Shown here: positions 48,132-57,019 of the stretch, one piece after another
How positions within the stretch are numbered: position 1 is the first letter of the stretch
Layout: every line of letters starts with the position of its first letter
NCBI RefSeq assembly: GCF_009720835.1
Contig: NZ_WNKZ01000033.1
Coordinates: 1 to 57,019, forward strand
Direction of reading: 5' to 3'
From: Pseudoduganella buxea
Lineage (GTDB): Bacteria > Pseudomonadota > Gammaproteobacteria > Burkholderiales > Burkholderiaceae_D
Length of the DNA: 57,019 bases
The notes under the pieces: generated by a model
Seen by the model: the letters and a program-made list of their open reading frames with translations, nothing else
Told to the model about the DNA's origin: nothing
Databases searched by the model: none
Program-made: the position numbers and the translations under genes

Positions 48132-48881
48132 ATGACCGTCCTGAAAACCGTGCTGGCCGCCGCCCTCGTGCTGGGCAGCGCGTCCGCCATCGCCCAGTCC
48201 ACCTCGGGCACCACCGTCATCATTCCCGCCTTTGGCGAAGTGAAGGCGCCGAACGACCAGGCCACCGCGACCCTGGCGATCGAGGAGCAGGACAAGGACA
48301 AGGCCGCCGCCGCCTCGCGCGTGAACCAGAAGATGAAACAGGGGCTGGATATCCTCAAGCGCGAAGACCCGCAGGCCAGCCTGAAGACGATGGGCTACTA
48401 CACCTATCCCGTGTATCCGGAAGACCGTCCGGTCCAGCCGATGGCGCAGAACAAGCCACGCCAGCCGACCGCATGGCGCGTGGGCCAGTATGTCGAGGTG
48501 AAGACCACCAACCTGGCTGCGCTGCCCAAGACGGTGGCTGCGGCACAGAAGGTGCTGACCCTGAATGCCATCAATTTCGGCCTGACCCCGGCCACCACGC
48601 GCAAGCTGGACGACCAGCGCATCGCCGCCACCTACAAGGCGTTGAACGAACGCATTGCCTCGGTGGCCGCCGCGATGGGCCGCCCCGCGAGCGACGCCGT
48701 GCTCGATACGGTCGACTTCGAAGGCTCGGGCAATTACGCCGGCGGCAACCGTGAAGCGATGCCGGCGCCGATGGCCATGCGCGCCATGATGAAGGACAGC
48801 GCCGAAGTGGCCGAACCGAGCTTCGAGCCGGGCGAAACGACGCTGGAAATGCGCCTGGTCGGCAAGGTGCGTTTCAAGTAA
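48132..48881 (+). CDS. SIMPL (DUF541) domain periplasmic protein
   Basis: The 249-residue protein has a signal peptide (MTVLKTVLAAALVLGSASAIA) and the SIMPL pattern: GTTVIIPAFGEVKAPNDQATATLAIEEQ, VNQKMKQGLDILK, and the C-terminal TTLEMRLVGKVRFK. DUF541 proteins form periplasmic or surface ring-like assemblies of unclear function, linked to stress resistance. GAAGGAG precedes ATG 48132. A stretch rich in Met (AMPAPMAMRAMMKD) lies near the end, unusual and possibly metal-binding or an oxidation sink. Confidence 0.85.
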   Translation: MTVLKTVLAAALVLGSASAIAQSTSGTTVIIPAFGEVKAPNDQATATLAIEEQDKDKAAAASRVNQKMKQGLDILKREDPQASLKTMGYYTYPVYPEDRPVQPMAQNKPRQPTAWRVGQYVEVKTTNLAALPKTVAAAQKVLTLNAINFGLTPATTRKLDDQRIAATYKALNERIASVAAAMGRPASDAVLDTVDFEGSGNYAGGNREAMPAPMAMRAMMKDSAEVAEPSFEPGETTLEMRLVGKVRFK

Positions 48882-48957
48882 ACCGGTAGCGAACCCATTG
48901 TGAACCGCCGGGCGCCCCGATGGGCGCTCGGATGCGACGACCGGCTGCGTGCTCCTC

Positions 48958-48963
48958 TATAAT
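48958..48963 (+). promoter_or_regulatory. -10 element (TATAAT) upstream of pssA
   Basis: A perfect TATAAT lies 80 bases before pssA, with a weak GCGACG -35 18 bases upstream. It likely drives pssA-leuA. Confidence 0.6.
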
Positions 48964-49043
48964 AGGGGACAACCGGAGCGGCGGCACTGCCGCCGGTCCA
49001 GAACAATAACGCAGCAATAACGCCGCAACCACCACGGATTCAC

Positions 49044-49907
49044 ATGGCTAAATTTCCCCGTCGCAGGCCCAAGAATGGCGCAACCCCGAAGGCGCCGCGC
49101 AGGACGCCGTTCAGCAGGTTCGCCCGCAAGGCCGGCGACGCCAACCGGCCCCGCTCGCGCGGCATCTACCTGCTGCCCAATGCCTTCACGACGGGGGCCC
49201 TGTTCTGCGGTTTCTATGCCATCGTGATGGCCATGAACCAGCGTTTCGAGCATGCCGCATGGGCCATCTTCGTGGCCATGCTGCTCGATGGCCTGGATGG
49301 CCGGGTAGCCCGCCTGACGAACACCCAGAGCGAATTCGGCGCCCAGTACGACAGCCTGTCGGACATGGTGTCCTTCGGCGCCGCGCCGGCCCTGGTCATC
49401 TATGAATGGTCGCTGCGCGGTTTGGGCAAGCTGGGCTGGATTGCCGCCTTCGTCTACTGCGCCGGCGCCGCGCTGCGCCTGGCGCGCTTCAATACCAATA
49501 TCGAGGTGGTCGACAAGCGCTACTTCCAGGGCATGCCCAGCCCGTCGGCCGCCGCGCTGATGGCCGGCTTCGTGCTGATGATGGTGGACCTGGAGATGAA
49601 GGGCACCTACATGTCGTGGATCTCGTTTACGATCGCCCTGTTCGCCGGCCTGACGATGGTCACCAACGTGCCGTTCTACAGCTTCAAGGACGTCAACTTC
49701 CGCAAGTCCGTGCCCTTCATCGCCGTGTTCGCCATCGCGCTGTTCTTCGCGCTGATCTCGATCGACCCGCCCAAGGTGCTGTTCCCCATCTTCGTGCTGT
49801 ACGGCCTGTCCGGCTACCTGGTGTTCTTCGTCAGGCTGGCCAAGGGAAAGCCCGTGTCGATCGTGCAGACGGACGACGAACCGGTCGACGAAAGCGAACG
49901 CCGCTAA
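49044..49907 (+). CDS. pssA: CDP-diacylglycerol-serine O-phosphatidyltransferase
   Basis: The 287-residue membrane enzyme carries the CDP-alcohol phosphotransferase signature [24 protein letters not shown] with the catalytic aspartates in D-x2-DG-x2-AR-x8-G-x3-D-x3-D. It makes phosphatidylserine for phosphatidylethanolamine. A basic N-terminal tail of ~30 residues ([18 protein letters not shown]) precedes the first of 6-8 helices. It is followed by leuA 34 bases on. The decarboxylase gene psd, often adjacent in Burkholderiales, is absent from this window. Confidence 0.94.
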   Translation: MAKFPRRRPKNGATPKAPRRTPFSRFARKAGDANRPRSRGIYLLPNAFTTGALFCGFYAIVMAMNQRFEHAAWAIFVAMLLDGLDGRVARLTNTQSEFGAQYDSLSDMVSFGAAPALVIYEWSLRGLGKLGWIAAFVYCAGAALRLARFNTNIEVVDKRYFQGMPSPSAAALMAGFVLMMVDLEMKGTYMSWISFTIALFAGLTMVTNVPFYSFKDVNFRKSVPFIAVFAIALFFALISIDPPKVLFPIFVLYGLSGYLVFFVRLAKGKPVSIVQTDDEPVDESERR

Positions 49908-49941
49908 GCCCCGCTTCGCGCGGGCATTCAAGGAGAAATTC

Positions 49942-51498
49942 ATGGATATCCCCCGCGCCAGCGAACGACTGATCATCTTCGACACGACCCTGCGCGACGG
50001 CGAGCAGTCGCCCGGCGCGTCGATGACGAAGGAAGAAAAGATCCGCATCGCCCGCCAGCTCGAACGGCTGCGCGTCGATGTCATCGAGGCCGGCTTCGCG
50101 GCCGCTTCGCCGGGCGACTTCGAGGCCATCCGCGCCATTGCCGCCGCCGTGCGCGAATCCACCGTCTGTTCGCTGTCGCGCGCCAACGACCGCGATATCG
50201 CCCGGGCCGCCGAGGCGCTGGCCCCGGCAGAACGCAAGCGCATCCACACCTTCATCGCGACCTCGCCCCTGCACATGCAGATGAAGCTGCGCATGGCGCC
50301 GGAGCAGGTGCTGGAACAGGCCCGCCTGGCCGTGCGCTTCGCCCGCCAGCACACGGACGACATCGAATTCTCGCCGGAGGACGGCAGCCGCTCCGAGGAG
50401 GATTTTCTTTGCCGCGTGCTGGAAACCGTGATCGCCGAAGGCGCCAATACCATCAACTTCCCCGACACGGTGGGCTATGCCGTGCCGGAGCTGTTCGGCG
50501 AAACCATCCGCCGCCTGCGCGAGCGCATCCCAAATTCGGACAAGGCCATCTGGTCGGTCCACTGCCATAACGACCTTGGGCTGGCCGTGGCCAATTCGCT
50601 GGCCGGCGTGACGATTGGCGGTGCGCGCCAGATCGAGTGCACCATCAACGGCCTGGGCGAACGGGCCGGCAATACGGCGCTGGAGGAAGTGGTGATGGCG
50701 CTGCGCACGCGCGCGGCCTACTTCAACCTGACCTGCGGCATCGACACGACGCAGATCGTGCCGGCCTCGAAAATGGTCTCGCAGATCACGGGCTTTCCCG
50801 TCCAGCCGAACAAGGCGGTGGTGGGTGCCAATGCCTTCGCCCATGCATCGGGCATCCACCAGGACGGCATCCTGAAGGCGCGCGAGACCTACGAGATCAT
50901 GCGCGCCGAGGACGTCGGCTGGACCGCCAACAAGATCGTACTGGGCAAGCTCTCGGGCCGCAACGCCTTCAAGGCGCGCCTGCAGGAGCTGGGCATCGAG
51001 CTGGAATCGGAAGGGGAGGTCAACACGGCCTTTGCCCGCTTCAAGGAACTGGCCGACCGCAAGGCCGAGATCTTCGACGAGGACATCATGGCCCTCGTCT
51101 CCGGCGAGGAACGCGAGGAGGGCGAGCATTACCGCCTGGTGTCGCTGGCCCAGCGCAGCGAGACAGGCGAGCCGCCGCACGCGCGCGTCGTGTTCACGAT
51201 GGAGGGCAGGGAAGTGGCCTGCGAAGGCACGGGCGACGGCCCGGTGGACGCCATCGTCAACGCCATCGAAAGCCAGGCCAACAGCGGCGCCGAGCTGGTG
51301 CTGTTCTCGATCAATGCCATCAGCACGGGCACGCAATCCCAGGGCGAAGTGACGATGCGGCTGTCGCAGGCGGGGCGCATCGTCAACGGCGTCGGCGCCG
51401 ACCCGGACATCGTCGTCGCCTCGGCCAAGGCCTACCTGGCCGGGCTGAACAAGCTGCATTCGAAGGAGCGGGTCAATCCGCAGACGGAGCGGGCCTAG
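49942..51498 (+). CDS. leuA: 2-isopropylmalate synthase
   Basis: The 518-residue enzyme has [16 protein letters not shown], the metal-binding [26 protein letters not shown], and the C-terminal leucine-binding regulatory domain ([27 protein letters not shown]). It condenses acetyl-CoA with 2-ketoisovalerate, committing carbon to leucine. AAGGAGAA precedes ATG 49942. It sits with pssA, as in other Burkholderiales. A copy of the 40-bp repeat follows its stop. Confidence 0.96.
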   Translation: MDIPRASERLIIFDTTLRDGEQSPGASMTKEEKIRIARQLERLRVDVIEAGFAAASPGDFEAIRAIAAAVRESTVCSLSRANDRDIARAAEALAPAERKRIHTFIATSPLHMQMKLRMAPEQVLEQARLAVRFARQHTDDIEFSPEDGSRSEEDFLCRVLETVIAEGANTINFPDTVGYAVPELFGETIRRLRERIPNSDKAIWSVHCHNDLGLAVANSLAGVTIGGARQIECTINGLGERAGNTALEEVVMALRTRAAYFNLTCGIDTTQIVPASKMVSQITGFPVQPNKAVVGANAFAHASGIHQDGILKARETYEIMRAEDVGWTANKIVLGKLSGRNAFKARLQELGIELESEGEVNTAFARFKELADRKAEIFDEDIMALVSGEEREEGEHYRLVSLAQRSETGEPPHARVVFTMEGREVACEGTGDGPVDAIVNAIESQANSGAELVLFSINAISTGTQSQGEVTMRLSQAGRIVNGVGADPDIVVASAKAYLAGLNKLHSKERVNPQTERA

Positions 51499-51516
51499 CG
51501 CTGGTGACCGTGAAAA

Positions 51517-51556
51517 GTTGCCCGAAAAATGGGGTCTGTCCCCATTTTTGAAGCAA
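51517..51556 (+). repeat. 40-bp palindromic intergenic repeat, copy 3
   Basis: It reads GTTGC, CCG, AAAAATGGGG, loop TCTGT, CCCCATTTTT, and a tail ending GAAGCAA, exactly 40 bases. It lies between the convergent leuA and lipoprotein genes, 19 bases after the leuA stop and 7 before the lipoprotein stop. Either strand gives a hairpin with a T-tract, so it could terminate both transcripts. Confidence 0.85.
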
Positions 51557-51563
51557 CTTTTGC

Positions 51564-52043
51564 TCAATCGCGCTTTTCGCGCAGCATGTCCGGTCCGCTC
51601 ATCATTTCGCGCACGATGCCGTCGGCGGAGAAATGCACGTGCATCATCGCGTCCCACACGCCCGACTGGCGGTAGCGGTAGCTCCATACTTCCAGGCCCC
51701 GGCGCGGCAGCATCATCGTCTCGGCCGGGTGGCCGAAGGTGTGCAGGATGGTCTGCTTGTTGTCCTGGCCCAGCTTGACGGTGGCGAACTTGGCGTCCGT
51801 CAGCACCTGTTCGTAGCTGAGCAGGCGCCCGTCCCGGCCGTAGCGGGCCATCCACGTGTACTGGCCGAAGTAGCCGGCGCCGTATTCGTGGACGGTGTCG
51901 GGGCCGGCCTGGAAGACGGCCGACGGCCGGCCCAGCCTGGCCTGGACTGCGCTCATCGGTTCGCCCGGCGCGGGTGGCGGCCCGAACGCAGCGCAGCCTG
52001 CCAACAGGGTGGAAAGCATTGCCGAAACGATCAGTTGTCGCAT
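51564..52043 (-). CDS. Hypothetical outer-membrane-type lipoprotein
   Basis: The 159-residue protein has a lipoprotein signal ([17 protein letters not shown], lipobox LAGC, Cys17) and a domain resembling SmpA/OmlA-like small lipoproteins ([18 protein letters not shown] ... [27 protein letters not shown]), with two repeats of a 'lG.P......G..vw.Y' pattern. Function is unknown. ATG 52043 follows GGGAGG. It is divergent from rpsO, and its stop is 7 bases from copy 3 of the 40-bp repeat. Confidence 0.82.
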   Translation of the reverse strand: MRQLIVSAMLSTLLAGCAAFGPPPAPGEPMSAVQARLGRPSAVFQAGPDTVHEYGAGYFGQYTWMARYGRDGRLLSYEQVLTDAKFATVKLGQDNKQTILHTFGHPAETMMLPRRGLEVWSYRYRQSGVWDAMMHVHFSADGIVREMMSGPDMLREKRD

Positions 52044-52105
52044 GAATCCTCCCTTGTAAATGGAATTATTGTAGCCAGAAGCGGCATGGCCCCGGCGTTT
52101 TCCGC

Positions 52106-52135
52106 TATACTCCCGGGTCTGGCCTGTTTGGCCGG
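52106..52135 (+). promoter_or_regulatory. rpsO promoter -10 and 5'-terminal hairpin
   Basis: TATACT (52106-52111) would start transcription near 52118, exactly where CTGGCC-TGTTT-GGCCGG (52119-52135) forms a 6-bp stem (one G-T pair). A T-rich run follows. The RNA would begin with a hairpin, which can stabilise it. No clear -35 is seen. Confidence 0.45.
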
Positions 52136-52232
52136 TATTTTTATTAATGTAGTTCACGATGTACAGGGTCGCGAATCCGGTGCCGCTTGCCAGCTTCGTC
52201 TCACTCCGCGCATCGCATGTGAAAGGTTTATC

Positions 52233-52502
52233 ATGACTGTAGAAAACATCAACAAATCCGCCATCATCGCTGACAACGCACGTGGTCAGAACGATACCGG
52301 TTCGCCAGAAGTGCAAGTGGCCCTGCTGACCGCACGCATCAACGAACTGAACGGCCACTTCAAGGCCCACAGCAAGGATCACCACTCCCGCCGCGGCCTG
52401 ATCATGATGGTCAACCGTCGTAAGAGCCTGCTGTCCTACCTGAAGAGCAAGGACGCAACCCGTTACCGCGACCTGATCGCCAAGCTGGGCCTGCGTAAGT
52501 AA
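52233..52502 (+). CDS. rpsO: 30S ribosomal protein S15
   Basis: The 89-residue protein has the S15 signature ([25 protein letters not shown] ... [22 protein letters not shown]). It binds 16S rRNA in the platform. ATG 52233 gives the exact family length. It precedes pnp, the classic rpsO-pnp arrangement, with a terminator and leader hairpins between. Confidence 0.98.
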   Translation: MTVENINKSAIIADNARGQNDTGSPEVQVALLTARINELNGHFKAHSKDHHSRRGLIMMVNRRKSLLSYLKSKDATRYRDLIAKLGLRK

Positions 52503-52557
52503 TTCGCGCTGTTCGCGTAATAGCGTAAAGTAATACTTGCAGCACACGGTTCCGACC

Positions 52558-52592
52558 AAATGCCTGCGCCAGTTCGCTGACGCGGGCATTTT
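52558..52592 (+). terminator. Hairpin terminator between rpsO and pnp
   Basis: AATGCC-T-GCG, a 12-base loop, CGC-G-GGCATTTT gives a stem of about 10 bp followed by four T. It would partly separate rpsO and pnp expression. Confidence 0.65.
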
Positions 52593-52614
52593 GTCATTCT
52601 GGACCGTTAAAAAA

Positions 52615-52688
52615 TTGCCAACAGGAAGTATGTTTCGCTGTCTTGGCAAGGAGATGGAGCAATAAGGCTGGCCGTTTTGCGGCCGGCC
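52615..52688 (+). promoter_or_regulatory. pnp leader double hairpin
   Basis: TTGCCA/TGGCAA close a 35-base hairpin (52615-52649). It is followed by GGCTGGCCG-TTTTG-CGGCCGGCC (52666-52688), a 9-bp stem with one G-T pair. In E. coli a pnp leader stem is cut by RNase III for PNPase autoregulation; an analogous role is inferred from position. Confidence 0.5.
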
Positions 52689-52746
52689 CGTGGTGAGGTG
52701 AACGACAGCCCCTGAAAATCTGTCGGCAAATAGAAAGGGATTACCC

Positions 52747-54861
52747 ATGTTTAACAAAGTTACGAAAACCTTCCAGTACGGCCAGCATACCGTGACCCTG
52801 GAAACCGGCGAGATCGCTCGCCAGGCCTCCGGTGCGGTGCTGGTGTCGGTTGACGACACCGTCGTGCTGGCCACCGTGGTGGCCCGCAAGGATGCCAAGC
52901 CGGGCCAGGATTTCTTCCCGCTGACCGTCGATTACATCGAGAAGACCTATGCCGCCGGCAAGATCCCCGGTGGCTTCTTCAAGCGCGAAGGCCGTCCATC
53001 GGAAAAGGAAACGCTGACGTCGCGCCTGATCGACCGTCCGATCCGCCCGCTGTTCCCGGAAGGTTACATGAACGAAGTTCAGGTAATCATTCACGTCCTG
53101 TCGGTCAACCCTGAGATCGACCCGGACATCGCCTCGATGATCGGTGCCTCCGCCGCCCTGTGCGTGGCCGGCGTGCCGTTCAACGGCCCGATCGGCGCAG
53201 CCCGCGTGGGTTACGCCAATGGCCAGTACATCCTGAATCCGACCACGACCCAGCTGAAGACGTCGCTGATGGACCTGGTCGTCGCCGGTACCGAAACGGC
53301 CGTGCTGATGGTGGAATCGGAAGCCAAGCAGCTGTCGGAAGAAATCATGCTGGGCGGCGTCGTCTACGGCCACGAGCAGATGAAGGCCGTCATCGATGCC
53401 ATCCACGCGCTGGTCGAAGAAGGCGGCAAGCCTGAAATCGAATGGACCCCGCCAGCCAAGAACGAAGCGCTGATCGCCAAGGTCGCCCAGTTCGCCGAAG
53501 CGAAGATCAACGAAGCCTACCAGACCAAGAACAAGCAGGCCCGCCAGCAGGCACTGCGTTCGATGCAGGGCGAAGTCATCGCCGACCTGGCCGCCCAGGC
53601 GCAAGCCGAAGGCACCGAGGCACCGGACTCCGTCGACGTCGGCAATATCCTGTTCGACATGGAAGCCAAGGTCGTGCGCTCGCAGATCCTGAACGGCGAA
53701 CCGCGCATCGACGGCCGCGACACCCGCACCGTGCGTCCGATCGCGATCCGCACCTCCGTGCTGCCGCGTACCCACGGTTCGGCCCTGTTCACCCGTGGCG
53801 AAACCCAGGCACTGGTCGTCGCGACCCTGGGCACGGCCCGCGATTCGCAGAAGATCGACGCGCTGATGGGCGAATACACGGACGACTTCATGCTGCACTA
53901 CAACATGCCACCGTTCGCCACGGGCGAAACGGGCCGCGTCGGTACGCCGAAGCGCCGCGAAGTGGGCCACGGCCGCCTGGCCAAGCGCGCGCTGGTCGCC
54001 GCCCTGCCGTCGCCGGAAGAGTTCAGCTACTCCGTGCGCCTGGTGTCCGAGATCACCGAGTCGAACGGTTCCTCGTCGATGGCTTCCGTCTGCGGCGGCT
54101 GCCTGGCGCTGATGGATGCCGGCGTGCCGATGAAGGCGCACGTGGCCGGTATCGCCATGGGCCTGATCAAGGAAGGCGGCAAGTTCGCCGTGCTGTCCGA
54201 CATCCTGGGTGACGAAGACCACCTGGGCGACATGGACTTCAAGGTCGCCGGCACCGCCAACGGCATCACGGCGCTGCAGATGGACATCAAGATCCAGGGC
54301 ATCACGAAGGAAATCATGCAGGTGGCACTGGCGCAAGCCAAGGAAGGCCGCGAGCACATCCTGGGTGAAATGCAGAAGGCCATGCCGCACGTGAAGACGG
54401 AGCTGTCCGACTTCGCACCGCGCCTGATCACCATCAAGATCAACCCCGAGAAGATCCGTGACGTGATCGGCAAGGGCGGCGCCGTCATCCGCGCGCTGAC
54501 CGAGGAAACCGGCACGCAGATCGACATCAGCGACGAAGGCGTCGTCACCATCGCCTCCGTCGATGCCGCAGCCGGCCAGGAAGCCAAGCGCCGCATCGAA
54601 GAGCTGACCGCATCGGTCGAAGTGGGCAAGACCTACGACGGCACCGTGCTGAAGCTGCTGGACTTCGGCGCCATCGTCCAGGTCATGCCAGGCAAGGACG
54701 GCCTGCTGCACATCTCGCAGATCGCCAACGAGCGTGTCAACGCCGTCGCCGACTACCTGAAGGAAGGCCAGCAAGTGCGCGTGAAGGTCCTGGAGACCGA
54801 CGACCGCGGCCGCCTGAAGCTGTCGATGAAGGCCGCCGACGAAGCCGCACCGGCTGCCTAA
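52747..54861 (+). CDS. pnp: Polyribonucleotide nucleotidyltransferase (PNPase)
   Basis: The 704-residue protein has two RNase PH-like cores ([40 protein letters not shown]). It ends with a KH domain ([25 protein letters not shown]) and an S1 domain ([26 protein letters not shown]). It degrades RNA 3'-to-5' by phosphorolysis, alone or in the degradosome. It follows rpsO after 244 bases containing leader hairpins. A strong terminator follows. Confidence 0.98.
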   Translation: MFNKVTKTFQYGQHTVTLETGEIARQASGAVLVSVDDTVVLATVVARKDAKPGQDFFPLTVDYIEKTYAAGKIPGGFFKREGRPSEKETLTSRLIDRPIRPLFPEGYMNEVQVIIHVLSVNPEIDPDIASMIGASAALCVAGVPFNGPIGAARVGYANGQYILNPTTTQLKTSLMDLVVAGTETAVLMVESEAKQLSEEIMLGGVVYGHEQMKAVIDAIHALVEEGGKPEIEWTPPAKNEALIAKVAQFAEAKINEAYQTKNKQARQQALRSMQGEVIADLAAQAQAEGTEAPDSVDVGNILFDMEAKVVRSQILNGEPRIDGRDTRTVRPIAIRTSVLPRTHGSALFTRGETQALVVATLGTARDSQKIDALMGEYTDDFMLHYNMPPFATGETGRVGTPKRREVGHGRLAKRALVAALPSPEEFSYSVRLVSEITESNGSSSMASVCGGCLALMDAGVPMKAHVAGIAMGLIKEGGKFAVLSDILGDEDHLGDMDFKVAGTANGITALQMDIKIQGITKEIMQVALAQAKEGREHILGEMQKAMPHVKTELSDFAPRLITIKINPEKIRDVIGKGGAVIRALTEETGTQIDISDEGVVTIASVDAAAGQEAKRRIEELTASVEVGKTYDGTVLKLLDFGAIVQVMPGKDGLLHISQIANERVNAVADYLKEGQQVRVKVLETDDRGRLKLSMKAADEAAPAA

Positions 54862-54907
54862 GGTATCCTGAGCTTTCAGTTCCGGGACCCCGATCCCGGC
54901 ACTGCCA

Positions 54908-54938
54908 ACCGCCAGCGCGCAAGCCTGGCGGTTTTTTT
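54908..54938 (+). terminator. Intrinsic terminator after pnp
   Basis: ACCGCCAG, a 9-base loop, CTGGCGGT followed by six more T: an 8-bp stem with a T7 run. Confidence 0.9.
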
Positions 54939-54981
54939 ACGTCCGTCACATGGCGGCGTGCCAGGAGGATCCCACAGGGTG

Positions 54982-55010
54982 ATGAGAGTGCGCGCCGGGT
55001 GGCATATACT
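54982..55010 (+). promoter_or_regulatory. Promoter candidate for the MoxR-like gene
   Basis: ATGAGA (54982-54987) and TATACT (55005-55010) are 17 bases apart, matching consensus at 4/6 and 5/6. The start site would be about 55017, some 40 bases before the ATG. Confidence 0.5.
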
Positions 55011-55055
55011 GCTGCTTCCCTCAACCACGCCGGCCCGCCATGGTCTTCAACCCGC

Positions 55056-56642
55056 ATGGTCTTCAATCTATTCAAGCACCTGTCGCAGGCGCCCACCAAT
55101 CCCCGTCCTGCGCCGACGGCAAGCAGGCCGCGCCAGTTCGACGTGGCCGACCTGTATCGGGGCCCGGCCGCGGGCGCCGCGGCGGCACCGGATGCGCCGC
55201 CCGCGCTGGACGAGAAGCTGCGCCAGGCCTACTTCTGGATCGTCAACAACGCCATCGTCAGCCCCCACTACGATATCGAGTACAACGACGGCCCTGAACA
55301 GCGGTTCACGGTGGGCGACAGCAAGCGCACCTTGACCCTGCCGTCGGCGCAGAGCTATTCCAGTTTCGTGCTGATTCCCCTCCTGACCTTCGCGGCGCGG
55401 CGCAAGTGCCTGTTCGTGGGCGGGCCTGGCCGCGGCAAGACGGCCAGCGCCATCCTGATGGGCGTGCTGGCCGGCGCCACGGTGAAGCAGGTCAAGCGCG
55501 CCATGCAGCACGGCCACCCGCAGATGACGATCGCCGACCTGCTGGGCAATCCGCTGCCGGCGGACCTGGTCAACGCCCAGGACATGGACGACATCCGCAT
55601 CGCCTGGCGCGCCTGGCTGGGCATGCGCGTGAAGATCGTCGACGAATACAACCGCATCCCCACGCGCACCCAGAGCGCGCTGCTTACCGTCATGGGCGAC
55701 AACTACGCCGAGGTGCTGAACCAGGTCTACGAATGCCCGGAAGCGGCGTGGTACCTGACCGCGAACGACGACCAAGGCGGCGGCACCTACCAGGTCATCG
55801 ACGCGCTGCGCGACCGCATCGACGTGGTGGTGCAGGCCCTGGCCTTCAACCCGCGTTTTCTCGGCGACCTGCTGGTGCGGCTGGAGGAAAACCTGCGGCC
55901 GGAAGAACTGGTGCCGCCGGAGATCGTCTTCACGGCCACGGAACTGGACGCGCTGGACGAGCAGGTGCGCGCGGTGGCGATCCCCGTGCCGGTTCGGCGC
56001 AGGCTGGAATTCTTCGCCAGCCAGTTCGAGCTGATGGAACTGGCCGGCGGCCAGTTCGAGTACATGACGAAGGACACGGCGCGCCTGTCCGGCGTCGACT
56101 GGCAGCAGCTCGTCAGTGCCGACAACGGGCGCGACCGCCTGAAGGACCTGGGCTGCCAGACCCGCAACGGCGTCTCCGTGCGCAACCTGATGACGTTGCT
56201 GATCTACGCCAAGGCGCTGGCCTACTTCCGCGGTACCGGCGAAGTCGAGCTGGAGGACGTGCGCCAGGTCCTGCCCTTCGTTTTGCACGACAAGCTGCAG
56301 CCGGACCTGGATGCGCCGTTCTTCGGGCTGCCTGAAAACGCGGCTTACCGCACCGACCGCGTCAGCTGGCTGCGCCGGCTGTTCGACCTGGCCTGTGCAG
56401 AATACGACCGGCTGGGCCGCGACGGCACTGATCCCGTCGGCGACCTGGCGGACCAGTTCGCGCAGGGGCTGGACGGCGTGTCGGAACGGGAGACGCGTGC
56501 GCGGCTGGTACGCATCGAGCGCACCATCGAGCAGGTGGTCAGGGGCAGGAAGCTGTACGGCCACCAGTACGACGACCTGCTCAAGCTGAAGTACCTGCAC
56601 CAGCGCTATACCAACTACCTGGCCTGGCTGCGCACGCAGTGA
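55056..56642 (+). CDS. MoxR-like AAA+ ATPase
   Basis: The 528-residue protein has Walker A VGGPGRGKTAS at about residue 130, Walker B with MoxR-style KIVDEYNRIPTRTQSALLTVMGD, a sensor segment WYLTANDDQGGGTYQVIDAL and RDRIDVVVQAL. MoxR ATPases act as chaperones with von Willebrand factor A proteins. At 528 residues it is longer than typical MoxR (~310-350), with an N-terminal ~110-residue domain and a helical C-terminus. ATG 55056 is the second of two CATGGTCTTCAA copies. The first copy (ATG 55040) opens a different, short frame. Its stop overlaps the next start (GTGA). Confidence 0.88.
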   Translation: MVFNLFKHLSQAPTNPRPAPTASRPRQFDVADLYRGPAAGAAAAPDAPPALDEKLRQAYFWIVNNAIVSPHYDIEYNDGPEQRFTVGDSKRTLTLPSAQSYSSFVLIPLLTFAARRKCLFVGGPGRGKTASAILMGVLAGATVKQVKRAMQHGHPQMTIADLLGNPLPADLVNAQDMDDIRIAWRAWLGMRVKIVDEYNRIPTRTQSALLTVMGDNYAEVLNQVYECPEAAWYLTANDDQGGGTYQVIDALRDRIDVVVQALAFNPRFLGDLLVRLEENLRPEELVPPEIVFTATELDALDEQVRAVAIPVPVRRRLEFFASQFELMELAGGQFEYMTKDTARLSGVDWQQLVSADNGRDRLKDLGCQTRNGVSVRNLMTLLIYAKALAYFRGTGEVELEDVRQVLPFVLHDKLQPDLDAPFFGLPENAAYRTDRVSWLRRLFDLACAEYDRLGRDGTDPVGDLADQFAQGLDGVSERETRARLVRIERTIEQVVRGRKLYGHQYDDLLKLKYLHQRYTNYLAWLRTQ

Positions 56643-57019
56643 TCTCGCCCGTCCTCGCCTCCGTCCTGGCTTCGGCCAGGGCCCCGCTGAACCGCCGCAT
56701 CGGCGAAGTGCGCCGCGCCACGCCCGGCTTCGACGATGCCGCGCTGGCGGCTTTTTTTGCCGACGCGATCGATCCGGTGGTGCAGGCCGTCGCCGTGCTT
56801 GACGAGGCGCGCCTGCCGGCCGTGGTGATGGCGGCCGCCGATACGGCGCTGCAGCTTGGCGTGCACGACCGCGCCCTGGCCGCGCGCACGGCCCAGGTGC
56901 GCGATACGTGGCAGGCGTTGGCGGGACCCTGCGCGGCGCTTATTGCCGCCGCGCCGGCACAGGTGCCGGGCATGCTGGCCAACGCCGTGCTGCACGTGAC
57001 GCAGCAGGGCGGGCGCAGC
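56639..57019 (+). CDS. Unknown protein coupled to the MoxR-like ATPase (partial, GTG start)
   Basis: An open frame begins with GTG at 56639, sharing GTGA with the MoxR stop, and runs open for all 127 codons to the window end. The visible part (VISPVLASVLASARAPLNRR ... TPGFDDAALAAFFADAIDPVVQAVAV) is Ala-rich and helical, with no recognised motif and no signal peptide. MoxR operons often continue with a helical adaptor and then a vWA protein; this position fits the adaptor. Whether a vWA gene follows lies outside the window. Confidence 0.7.
   Translation, partial: MISPVLASVLASARAPLNRRIGEVRRATPGFDDAALAAFFADAIDPVVQAVAVLDEARLPAVVMAAADTALQLGVHDRALAARTAQVRDTWQALAGPCAALIAAAPAQVPGMLANAVLHVTQQGGRS

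Noticed and set aside
52741..54774. Minus-strand 677-codon ORF covering pnp
   Set aside because: It mirrors pnp on the opposite strand; its sequence is low in motif content, and rich in His, Gln and Asp, typical of shadow frames.

Overview
The window is GC-rich, densely coded betaproteobacterial DNA. Gene content and protein flavour point to the Burkholderiales, most likely an Oxalobacteraceae genome of the Massilia/Duganella type: a complete isc operon with IscX, ilvBHC, pssA-leuA-rpsO-pnp, a sigma factor-DUF3619-DUF3106-RDD operon, and a DUF2760/Hsp70/Hsp70 operon. The genus is inferred from content only. I see 56 protein genes (two cut by the window edges). I see no rRNA, tRNA, CRISPR array, prophage or insertion-sequence transposase.

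Layout. 1-3.7 kb: end of a type VI secretion cluster (a degenerate ClpV-like remnant, then tssA), a chemoreceptor and a DTW-domain tRNA-modifying enzyme. 3.8-9.1 kb: a minus-strand operon of DUF2760 plus two divergent Hsp70-like proteins. 9.2-10.5 kb: a PA0069-type radical SAM gene under a near-consensus LexA box. 10.5-11.9 kb: a repeat-bearing membrane protein and a ChaC-type cyclotransferase. 12.0-19.3 kb: a fructose-type regulon (kinase, FucU/RbsD mutarotase, FrcA, FrcC, FrcB, ROK regulator, LamB-type porin) with long AT-rich palindromes at both the frcB/ROK and porin promoters. 19.4-22.2 kb: LysR regulator, FAH-family hydrolase and maleylacetoacetate isomerase (aromatic/tyrosine catabolism). 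22.2-24.6 kb: a diguanylate cyclase and a small unknown protein. 24.8-33.2 kb: iscR-S-U-A-hscB-hscA-fdx-iscX, continuing without a gap into a methyltransferase, threonine aldolase and rRNA pseudouridine synthase. 33.2-35.3 kb: HNH protein and a divergent MFS/HxlR pair. 35.3-37.6 kb: sigma factor operon. 38.1-41.4 kb: ilvBHC. 41.5-48.9 kb: LytTR/LytS two-component pair, NTF2-like lipoprotein, hybrid kinase, PafA-type phosphatase, SIMPL protein. 49.0-54.9 kb: pssA, leuA, lipoprotein, rpsO, pnp. 55.0-57.0 kb: MoxR-like AAA+ ATPase translationally coupled to an unknown protein that runs off the window.

Signals beyond the genes: a 40-bp palindromic repeat occurs three times, exactly the same length each time, always just beyond the end of a gene. 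A separate 74-bp element with perfect 12-bp terminal inverted repeats forms the 3' end of the DTW gene. Regulatory reading of the raw sequence gives a LexA operator on a strong sigma-70 promoter, a type-1 IscR operator on an extended -10 promoter, paired HxlR operators, and a structured ilvB leader with a small ORF overlapping the ilvB start. The most interesting under-described gene groups are the DUF2760/Hsp70/Hsp70 operon, the SOS-controlled radical SAM enzyme, the dead ClpV-like remnant beside tssA, and the MoxR-plus-unknown pair at the right edge.
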